This document shows positions 1 to 5,208 of a DNA stretch of 7,480 bases, piece after piece. The position numbers and the translations under genes are program-made. The notes beneath the pieces were generated by a model, which ran no database searches, was not told the DNA's origin, and saw only the letters and a list, made by a program, of their open reading frames with translations. The stretch is from an uncultured Fretibacterium sp. GTDB lineage: Bacteria; Synergistota; Synergistia; Synergistales; Aminobacteriaceae. Numbering within the stretch: the first letter of the stretch is position 1; each line of letters begins with the position of its first letter. The DNA lies in contig CAJPSE010000075.1 of the NCBI GenBank assembly GCA_905373185.1, positions 1 through 7,480 of the forward strand. The letters are read 5' to 3'.

Positions 1-1023
1 GCGGACCTCCCCGCTGCCGAGCGCCCTCAGGCCGTCTTGGAGGAACCCGACGTTGAATCCGACCTGTAGCGGATCACCATCGATGTTGGAGTCCAGGACC
101 TCCGTGGTGGTCCCCAGCTCGGGCGCCCTGCCAGTCAGGCGGAACTCCCCACCGGGCGAGAGGTGAAACACCACGAGGCGGGTCAGGGTGTTGCGGACCA
201 TGATGTCGATGCGCTCCAAGGCGGGCAGCAGCTCGTCGCGCTGGATTCTGAGGGTCGTGGAGGCCCCGGGCGTGAGGATCTTCTCGTAGTTCGGAAAGGA
301 GGACTCCACGCGGCGCGCCGAGAACTCCAGGCCTTCCAGACGGAACCAGACGGTGGAGCCGTCGTACAGGACGTCTATTTGGGACTCGGGCACGTCTCCC
401 ATCAACAGGCGCCCCAGCTCCTTCAGGGCGGGGATGGGGAGCAGCAGGTCGACCTCCGCCCCGGCCTCGCAGGGGCACCGAGAGAGGGAGAGCCGCTTTC
501 CGTCCGTTGCCACGACCTTCAGAAGGTCCTTCTGGGTCTTCAGCAGACAGGCGCCCAGGTACTTGGGGAAGTCCGCGGGTGTTGAGCTGGCGACCGAACC
601 CTCGGAGATGGCCCGGGCCAGGTCCGCCGCGGTGATGGTGCACAGGGGTTCTGCCCCGTTGCTTCGAGGTATGTTGGGGAACTCCGAGACCGGCCAGGTG
701 GCGAAGCGGGTCCGGTTCCTTCCTGCGGAGAGCGTGCCCTTCTCGTCGTCGATCTCCAGCGAGACCCTGTCGTGGGGCATTTTTTTGAGAAATTCTCCGA
801 AGATTCGGACCGGTAGGACCGCCGAGCCTGCGATGACGGTGCGAATGCCCTGGGCCGAGCAGCGTATCGCGGTCTTGAAGTCCGTAGCCTCCAGATACGC
901 CCGTTCCTCGGAGGCCGTGATTAGGATGCCGCTTATCGCGCTGATGGTGCTCTTGGTACTGCTGGATCGCTCGGTCATTTGCCAGGCCTTCAGGAACTCC
1001 AGGCGGTCGAGTTCTATCTTCAT
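1..1023 (-). CDS. dnaN: DNA polymerase III beta subunit (sliding clamp), 3' end cut by window edge
   Basis: This gene encodes the ring-shaped processivity clamp that tethers DNA polymerase III to DNA. Reading the minus strand from ATG at 1023-1021 gives 341 uninterrupted codons to the window edge. Visible signs are the start MKIELDRLEFLKAW, the ATDGKRLSLS motif near residues 172-181 typical of beta clamps (usually ATDGHRLA), the SFPNYEKI segment near 232-239, and VGFNVGFLQDGLRAL near 321-335, which matches the C-terminal domain. Compared with the usual ~370 residues, about 30 are missing off the left edge. All three clamp domains are represented. A GGAAGGGA Shine-Dalgarno lies 13 bases before ATG, which is long. 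An in-frame GTG at 1032-1030 sits about 5 bases from it and would add three residues, so the start is uncertain. The gene follows dnaA in the same direction, the classic order. A run of seven A (sense) at 786-780 is a possible slippage site but the frame is intact. Confidence 0.96.
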   Translation of the reverse strand, partial: MKIELDRLEFLKAWQMTERSSSTKSTISAISGILITASEERAYLEATDFKTAIRCSAQGIRTVIAGSAVLPVRIFGEFLKKMPHDRVSLEIDDEKGTLSAGRNRTRFATWPVSEFPNIPRSNGAEPLCTITAADLARAISEGSVASSTPADFPKYLGACLLKTQKDLLKVVATDGKRLSLSRCPCEAGAEVDLLLPIPALKELGRLLMGDVPESQIDVLYDGSTVWFRLEGLEFSARRVESSFPNYEKILTPGASTTLRIQRDELLPALERIDIMVRNTLTRLVVFHLSPGGEFRLTGRAPELGTTTEVLDSNIDGDPLQVGFNVGFLQDGLRALGSGEVR

Positions 1024-1126
1024 CGTGTTCACCGTTCCCTTCCGTGCGCTTTTCTGTCCTGGGTTCCGTCGGGTGGCTGTGAAGAACCTCTTTGTGGACA
1101 GTTGTCCTCGTAGTCTTTTTTAAGTG

Positions 1127-1144
1127 TAGAAATAACAGTAGTAG
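1127..1144 (+). promoter_or_regulatory. DnaA-trio-like element at the origin unwinding site
   Basis: On the plus strand this reads TAG AAA TAA CAG TAG TAG. Read 3' to 5', the triplets from the box side are GAT, GAT, GAC, AAT, AAA, GAT. Five of six fit the DnaA-trio consensus 3'-(G/A)A(T/A)-5' known from Bacillus subtilis and many other origins, where the DnaA filament grips single-stranded DNA. It directly abuts a weak DnaA box (1145-1153), with a better one (1158-1166) just beyond, in the orientation seen in B. subtilis. The AT-rich DNA continues on the far side, as expected. The match is by eye and short, so the function is inferred. Confidence 0.65.
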
Positions 1145-1157
1145 TGTTGAACAAGGT

Positions 1158-1166
1158 TGTGGATAT
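1158..1166 (-). promoter_or_regulatory. DnaA box (8/9 match)
   Basis: The minus strand reads ATATCCACA, one mismatch (first base) from TTATCCACA. It is the strongest strict-consensus site close to the trio-like element and points towards it. A weak second copy, TGTTCAACA (1153-1145), lies in tandem 13 bases further on, which resembles the paired boxes that load DnaA beside the unwinding site in B. subtilis. Confidence 0.7.
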
Positions 1167-1276
1167 CCTGTCCGCCGTCCGTCGGTCGCGCTTTTCGGAG
1201 GGTGTGGGCCGACGGTGGATTCGCCGTGGAGGACCTGTGGATTCTGTGTGCACCCTCGCGGTTTGGTGGGGAGGGT

Positions 1277-1285
1277 TGTGGAAAA
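1277..1285 (-). promoter_or_regulatory. DnaA box (matches relaxed consensus)
   Basis: The minus strand reads TTTTCCACA. It fits the relaxed consensus TTWTNCACA at all positions and differs from TTATCCACA only at the third base. It lies just past the dnaA stop codon and has the same orientation as the other boxes in this gap. Confidence 0.65.
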
Positions 1286-1307
1286 CTGTCGGCCGTCCCC
1301 ATCCTCC

Positions 1308-2645
1308 TCACAACTTGTTCCGTATGTTGTCCACAGTCCGTTTCACGTCCGGGTCGGACTTGATGAGCTGCTCTATCTTCCGCTGAGCGTGGATGACGGT
1401 CGTATGATCCTTCTTGCGGAAGGCGTGTCCGATCCGTTGCAGGCTGATGTCCGTGAGCTCGCGGCAGAGGTACATGGCGATTTGGCGGGCCAGGGCTATC
1501 TCCGCCGTGCGCTTGGACCCGGCGAGGTCGTCCGGGTTCATGCCGAAGTTCTCGGCTACAACGGCCTGAATGCCCTCGATCGTCACGGGTCCCTTCAGGT
1601 CCATGCGGAGGATGTCCTTGAGCCAGACGGAAGTCTTCTCGGTCGTGATGGCCTCCCCGGAGAGCTCCGCACATGCGATGACGCGGTTAAGGGCGCCCTC
1701 CAGCTCCCGGATGTTGCTGGGGATGTGCTGGGCCAGGAAGTGGATGACCTCGTCGGGCATCTCGTATTCCCGGAACAGGGCCTTCTTCTGGAGGATGGCG
1801 ATGCGGGTCTCCAGGTCCGGCGGCTGGATGTCCGTCACCAGGCCCCAGGCGAAACGGCTGACCAACCGGTCCTCGATGTTCTGGAGCTCGGAGGGCTGGC
1901 GGTCCGAACAGATGACGACCTGCTTGTTGCCCTCGTGAAGGGTGTTGAAGGTGTGGAAGAACTCCTCCTGGCTCTGCCCCTTGTTGCCGAGAAACTGGAT
2001 GTCGTCGATCAGCAGGATGTCCACGTTGCGGTAGCGCTCCTTGAACTGGGGCATCTTCGAGGATCCGATGGCCTGGACGAACTCGTTCAGGAACTTCTCC
2101 GCGCTGAGGTAGAGTGTCCTCAGCCCGTGTGAGCGCGAGAGCGCGTAGTGGCAGATGGCGTGCATCAGGTGCGTCTTGCCGAGGCCGACCCCGCCCCAGA
2201 TGAAGAGCGGGTTGTACGCCTTCCCCGGCATCTCCGCGACGGCCAGGCTGGCCGCGTGGGCAAGGCGGTTGGATTTGCCCACGACGAAGGTGGAAAAGGT
2301 GTAGTTCGGGTTCAGGTTGGCCCGGTTCGGTTCCGGCCGGCTGGCCTCCTCGGCGCGGGCAACCCACTCCTGTTTCTTGTCCTCCCCCTCGGGGTGGACG
2401 CTGGCCCTGAGGCGAATGCCCCTGACCGCCCCGCCGGCTCGTGCGGAGCGGTTCAGCTCACTCAGAAAGTTCTTGGTGATGTACTCCTGAGTGAAGGGGT
2501 TCGACGTATCGACCACCAGGTCGTCCTCCTCCAGGGACACGGGCACGCACGTGGTCAGCCACAGTGAGACCGCGCCCTCCGGCAGAACGGCACCCTGAAC
2601 GATTCCGTCCCACAGTTCCTTCAGTTCCTTCATATCCTTCTGCAA
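1308..2645 (-). CDS. dnaA: Chromosomal replication initiator protein DnaA
   Basis: DnaA binds DnaA boxes at oriC as an ATP-dependent filament, melts the origin and helps load the replicative helicase. It also represses its own promoter. The 445-residue product is complete. Domain I is about residues 1-85, followed by a short linker and an AAA+ domain with Walker A GGVGLGKTH (151-159), Walker B LLIDDIQ (211-217), sensor 1 near 243-251, the box VII arginine in RLVSRF (260-265) and sensor 2 NIRELEGALNR (311-321). Domain IV has KRTAEIALARQIA (378-390) and DHTTVIHA (413-420). Residues matching the E. coli base contacts are kept (R379, R387, Q388, D413, H414, T415), so standard boxes should be recognised. 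The longest start is TTG at 2645, preceded by AGGGGTG with 7-base spacing. ATG at 2633 would remove four residues but its nearest Shine-Dalgarno (AGAAGG) is only 2 bases away, so I prefer TTG with moderate confidence. Confidence 0.98.
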   Translation of the reverse strand: MQKDMKELKELWDGIVQGAVLPEGAVSLWLTTCVPVSLEEDDLVVDTSNPFTQEYITKNFLSELNRSARAGGAVRGIRLRASVHPEGEDKKQEWVARAEEASRPEPNRANLNPNYTFSTFVVGKSNRLAHAASLAVAEMPGKAYNPLFIWGGVGLGKTHLMHAICHYALSRSHGLRTLYLSAEKFLNEFVQAIGSSKMPQFKERYRNVDILLIDDIQFLGNKGQSQEEFFHTFNTLHEGNKQVVICSDRQPSELQNIEDRLVSRFAWGLVTDIQPPDLETRIAILQKKALFREYEMPDEVIHFLAQHIPSNIRELEGALNRVIACAELSGEAITTEKTSVWLKDILRMDLKGPVTIEGIQAVVAENFGMNPDDLAGSKRTAEIALARQIAMYLCRELTDISLQRIGHAFRKKDHTTVIHAQRKIEQLIKSDPDVKRTVDNIRNKL

Positions 2646-2816
2646 TCCGCTTCACCCCTGCAATGGAGTCTGTCCCCCGTTACGGCAGGCCGCAAAGTGC
2701 CGGCTCTTTCCCGTCTTTCCCGGCCATCCTGTCCGGAACGGCATTTTTCGTTTTTTCCTCATGGGGTGCACAAGTCCGTCCACAAAGAATTTCCCCATTC
2801 GGGCTCGTTTATCCCA

Positions 2817-2822
2817 ATTATA
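2817..2822 (-). promoter_or_regulatory. Candidate -10 element of the dnaA promoter
   Basis: The minus strand reads TATAAT, a perfect sigma-70 type -10 hexamer, about 170 bases before the dnaA start. No good -35 hexamer is found 16-18 bases upstream, where weak sequences such as GTAGTT occur. The perfect DnaA box at 2826-2834 occupies the spacer, which fits the common autoregulation of dnaA. The hexamer overlaps a degenerate DnaA box (2818-2826), so an accidental match in AT-rich DNA is possible. Confidence 0.55.
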
Positions 2823-2825
2823 CAC

Positions 2826-2834
2826 TTATCCACA
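2826..2834 (+). promoter_or_regulatory. DnaA box, perfect consensus
   Basis: The plus strand reads TTATCCACA, the strict 9/9 consensus. It is the left arm of a 10-base inverted repeat (TTATCCACAG 2826-2835 with CTGTGGATAA 2852-2861, 16-base spacer). It lies immediately upstream of the proposed dnaA -10 hexamer, inside the promoter spacer, so DnaA bound here could repress dnaA transcription. Confidence 0.9.
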
Positions 2835-2852
2835 GATAAACTACGATAATGC

Positions 2853-2861
2853 TGTGGATAA
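2853..2861 (-). promoter_or_regulatory. DnaA box, perfect consensus, inverted
   Basis: The plus strand reads TGTGGATAA, a strict 9/9 DnaA box on the minus strand facing its partner at 2826-2834. The spacer between them carries two further GATAA half-sites (2835-2839 and 2845-2849), which gives a dense cluster upstream of dnaA. Confidence 0.9.
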
Positions 2862-2927
2862 CCCCGAATCCGAATCGACGCTCCTCGGGTCGGAGCCGGG
2901 GGATGCGTTCGTGTACCGGGGAGTTAA

Positions 2928-2936
2928 TGATATCAT
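2928..2936 (+). promoter_or_regulatory. Candidate extended -10 promoter for the thioesterase-trk operon
   Basis: The plus strand reads TGATATCAT, that is TG, one base, then the -10-like hexamer TATCAT (4/6 or better to TATAAT). The -35 region (about 2908-2913, TTCGTG) is poor, which extended -10 promoters tolerate. It lies about 108 bases before the thioesterase start. The hexamer is part of a perfect 10-base palindrome, ATGATATCAT (2927-2936), that could be an operator. Confidence 0.4.
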
Positions 2937-3025
2937 GGTGCAAAAGGGAGATATTCGGTGAGGAATTATCGGCGAGGAGACCTCTGGGAGACGAAAGGCA
3001 TGGGACGGGTAGGTATGAGTTGGGT

Positions 3026-3033
3026 AAGGAGGA
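3026..3033 (+). promoter_or_regulatory. Ribosome binding site of the thioesterase
   Basis: AAGGAGGA is an almost ideal Shine-Dalgarno, ending 10 bases before ATG at 3044. It fixes that start and marks this gene as the well-translated head of the operon. Confidence 0.8.
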
Positions 3034-3043
3034 ACGCTGAACG

Positions 3044-3814
3044 ATGTACGTCCGGGAACTGACGGTTCTGCCGTCCGACGCGTCCTGTCACGGCGAGCTG
3101 AAGCTGCACGGGCTGCTGAACCATCTGCAGGACACCGCCAGCCTGGCAGCGACTGGACTCGAGGGTGGCCCCACGCAGGTTCTGGCCCGTGGCTACGCCT
3201 GGGTGCTGCTGCGCTACGAGGTGGAGTTGCTGCGGCGCCTGCCGGCGATGGACGAGCGCTTCGTCGTCAAGACCTTTCACGACATGAATCACGGCTACCG
3301 CACCCTGCGCGTCTTCCAGGTGGAGACGCCGTCGGGGGTCCCGCTGGTCTGGGCCAAGACGTCCTGGCTCCTGCTCGACCTGGCCGCCGGCCGGCCCGTG
3401 CGTCCGGCGGCGCATCTTCCCGAGTTCCTGAGCCGCGACACGGAGCCGATCGATCCCGACTTCCGCGACATCCCCGACTTTCCCGAGCCTAGTGCCGGAG
3501 AGGTTCACGAGACCGTCTATCCGGTCCGGTTTCACGACCTGGATGCCAACGGGCACGTCAACAACGCCGTCTACTTCGAGTGGATCTTCGAGGCGACCCC
3601 GTTGGACCTCATGGCCTGGGGCCCGAGGTCGATCTCCGCCTCGTTCCGTGCGAGCGCCAAGCTGGGTGACGTCCTGACGGTCCGGGCCCACGAGTTTGAG
3701 GGGGCCCAGACCGACGAGGGGCGGACGTTCGTCTACGAGATCGCCGGTGCGGGCCACGGAAGCGGCCGGTCCCTGACCACCTTCTCCTGCTCTTGGGGGC
3801 CCTACCGCTCATGA
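3044..3814 (+). CDS. Acyl-ACP thioesterase (FatA/FatB-like, double hotdog fold)
   Basis: This enzyme should hydrolyse fatty acyl-acyl carrier protein (or a related acyl thioester) to release free fatty acid in the cytoplasm. The 256-residue length suits the bacterial members of the acyl-ACP thioesterase family, which contain two hotdog domains. The first domain spans about residues 1-120 and the second about 155-256. The diagnostic motif is FHDLDANGHVNNAVYFEW (163-180), closely matching the DLDxNxHVNNxxYxxW motif of plant and bacterial acyl-ACP thioesterases. N169 and H171 are the expected catalytic positions. Chain-length preference cannot be read from sequence. The start ATG has a strong Shine-Dalgarno. 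The stop overlaps the trkA start by ATGA (3811-3814), so the two are translationally coupled. No signal peptide or membrane segment is seen. A related hotdog thioesterase acting on another acyl thioester is the alternative. Confidence 0.88.
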   Translation: MYVRELTVLPSDASCHGELKLHGLLNHLQDTASLAATGLEGGPTQVLARGYAWVLLRYEVELLRRLPAMDERFVVKTFHDMNHGYRTLRVFQVETPSGVPLVWAKTSWLLLDLAAGRPVRPAAHLPEFLSRDTEPIDPDFRDIPDFPEPSAGEVHETVYPVRFHDLDANGHVNNAVYFEWIFEATPLDLMAWGPRSISASFRASAKLGDVLTVRAHEFEGAQTDEGRTFVYEIAGAGHGSGRSLTTFSCSWGPYRS

Positions 3815-5208
3815 ACATCGTCATCGTCGGAGCCGGGGAGGTCGGGCGCAGCGTCGCCGCCACCCTGGCCGCGGAGGGACACGACATCAATCTGGTGGAA
3901 CAGAACGAGGAGCATGCGGATCATGTAGCGGAGGAACTGGATGTCCGCGTCGTTCACGGCAACGGGGCCCGGCCCCAGGTACTCTACGACGCCGGGGTTC
4001 GGGAGGGCTGCACGGTCGACCTCCTTGTAGCCTGCACGGATAGAGATGAGGTTAACATGCTCTCCTGCTGGATTGCACGTCATGCGGGGGTCCGCAGGGT
4101 CATCTCCCGGGTACGGGGGCTCGAGTTCACGGACTCCCCAACCTGGGGGCGGGACCTGGGCATCGATCTCATGCTCTCGCCCGAGCGGTCCGTCGCGCGG
4201 GAGATACTGGAGCTTCTGTCCGTCAGCACGGCCGTTCGGACGGCGGAGCTGCTGGGCGGCCGTGCGGCCATCTACGCCTTCCGCGTCGCGGAGGGCTCCC
4301 CTCTGGTGGACCTCTCCCTCAAGGAGATTCGCAGGGGCCATCCGGACCTGGTGGCGATCGTCGTCTACGTGGAGCGATCGGAGGGGGAGCGGTCGGAGGA
4401 AAAAAATATCGTACCGGACGGCGACACGGTGCTGAAGGCCGGGGACCTCTGCTATGTCGTCTCCTACCGGGAACAGGTCTGGATGCTGGAGAGGCTCTTT
4501 CAGCTCAGGAGCACCCGGCCCCTGCGCAAGGTGTTCGTGGTGGGCGGGGGCAAGCTGGGCTATCAGGTCGTCCAGAGAATACAGAAGGAGTACGGTAACG
4601 TCAAAATTCGTCTGATAGACCGCGACCCGCAGCAGTGCGAAAAGCTGGCCGGGGAGTTGGGCGAGGCGCTGGTCCTGAACGGGGATGGGGCCGACCGGTC
4701 GCTCCTGCTGGAGGAGGGCATCGAGGAGGCGGACGGCTACGTCTGCGCCACGGCCTCCGACGAGGTCAACCTGGTCTATGCCGCCATCGCGAAGTCCATG
4801 GGGGCGCACAAGAGCATCGCGGTTGTGCGGCGGCGTCTCTATCGGGACATGCCGAACCACATGCCCGTCGATGCCGTGGTGGACCCCAACGGGGCGCTGG
4901 CCGCGATGATCCTGAGGACCATCCGCTACCCCGGGCACGCCCGGGCCTTGTCGATCATCGAGAAGATCGACGCGGAGATGCTGGAGATCGTCCTGCCGGC
5001 GGATCACGGCCTGGCGGACGTTCCCCTTTCGGAGCTGAGGCTGCCGAAGGGGGTCCTGGTGGCGCTGCTGGGCAGGAGGGAGAAGGTTCTGGTCCCGGAC
5101 GGGGCCACGCGGCTCCAGGCCGGCGACCATCTCATCCTGTTCGCCTCCACGCCCCTCATGCGTGAGGCGATGGAGCTGTTCGGCGGGGCCGGTGGGGAGC
5201 GGTCATGA
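3811..5208 (+). CDS. trkA: Trk K+ uptake system NAD-binding regulatory subunit TrkA
   Basis: TrkA is the cytoplasmic subunit that gates the TrkH K+ channel in response to bound nucleotide. The 465-residue product has the full two-repeat layout: RCK_N1 (about 1-130) with GAGEVG (7-12) and the acidic E30 of a Rossmann fold, RCK_C1 (about 145-230), RCK_N2 (about 238-370) with GGGKLG (245-250) and D270, and RCK_C2 (about 375-455). Length matches the family (about 450-460). I chose ATG 3811 because it begins MNIVIVGAGEVG directly at the first beta strand and overlaps the thioesterase stop by four bases. An upstream in-frame TTG (3793) would add six residues with no family match. The stop overlaps trkH by ATGA. 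A 15-base near-tandem duplication (4372-4401) gives ERSEGERSEE in a loop of RCK_C1, followed by seven A. Confidence 0.95.
   Translation: MNIVIVGAGEVGRSVAATLAAEGHDINLVEQNEEHADHVAEELDVRVVHGNGARPQVLYDAGVREGCTVDLLVACTDRDEVNMLSCWIARHAGVRRVISRVRGLEFTDSPTWGRDLGIDLMLSPERSVAREILELLSVSTAVRTAELLGGRAAIYAFRVAEGSPLVDLSLKEIRRGHPDLVAIVVYVERSEGERSEEKNIVPDGDTVLKAGDLCYVVSYREQVWMLERLFQLRSTRPLRKVFVVGGGKLGYQVVQRIQKEYGNVKIRLIDRDPQQCEKLAGELGEALVLNGDGADRSLLLEEGIEEADGYVCATASDEVNLVYAAIAKSMGAHKSIAVVRRRLYRDMPNHMPVDAVVDPNGALAAMILRTIRYPGHARALSIIEKIDAEMLEIVLPADHGLADVPLSELRLPKGVLVALLGRREKVLVPDGATRLQAGDHLILFASTPLMREAMELFGGAGGERS

Larger units (their letters stand above)
1024..1307. other. oriC: dnaN-dnaA intergenic region, candidate replication origin (oriC) with unwinding element
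   Basis: This 284-base gap between dnaA and dnaN has no gene of its own. On the minus strand it carries DnaA-box-like 9-mers in a single orientation: TTTTCCACA (1285-1277), GAATCCACA (1244-1236), GAATCCACC (1222-1214), ATATCCACA (1166-1158) and the weak TGTTCAACA (1153-1145). These lead into a trinucleotide array (1144-1127) and an AT-rich stretch (about 1111-1140, including six T at 1116-1121). A further weak box, CTGTCCACA, lies past it at 1101-1093. Another, TTGTCCACA, is inside the 3' end of dnaA on the plus strand (1327-1335). Known origins place the duplex-unwinding element beside ordered DnaA boxes between dnaA and dnaN, for example in Bacillus subtilis. The motifs are seen; the origin function is inferred. 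I could not pick out a convincing dnaN promoter here. Confidence 0.8.
2646..3043. other. dnaA-thioesterase divergent intergenic region, second DnaA-box cluster
   Basis: This 398-base gap separates dnaA (leftward) from the thioesterase operon (rightward). Its AT-rich core (about 2801-2862) holds two perfect DnaA boxes plus degenerate ones: TTATCCCAA (2809-2817, 7/9) and TTATACACT (2818-2826, 8/9 to the relaxed consensus). Promoters for both flanking genes can be proposed from the sequence. The part nearest dnaA (2646-2800) should be the dnaA 5' leader of roughly 165 bases. It contains A-rich tracts on the dnaA sense strand (about 2742-2758) but no clear structure or gene. The part from 2862 to 2920 shows nothing I recognise. 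With the dnaN-dnaA gap this could form a bipartite origin. Confidence 0.75.

Noticed and set aside
1092..2132. Open frame of 346 codons on the plus strand across the origin gap and dnaA
   Set aside because: It covers the DnaA boxes and the antisense of the dnaA AAA+ and DNA-binding domains, so it is a shadow of high GC3.
2652..2762. 36-codon minus-strand ORF beginning MRKKRK in the dnaA leader, considered as rpmH (ribosomal protein L34) or a leader peptide
   Set aside because: The basic start is only superficially like L34 and the rest does not match it. There is no Shine-Dalgarno upstream.
2935..2961. 8-codon ORF MVQKGDIR before the thioesterase
   Set aside because: Its start falls inside the proposed -10 element and it has no Shine-Dalgarno, so it is unlikely to be transcribed or translated.
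2966..3757. Open frame of 263 codons opposite the thioesterase
   Set aside because: Antisense of a gene with a strong start site and a diagnostic hotdog motif.
3802..5130. Long open frame of 442 codons opposite trkA
   Set aside because: Antisense shadow of a well-supported TrkA with two Rossmann motifs; no recognisable domain or Shine-Dalgarno.
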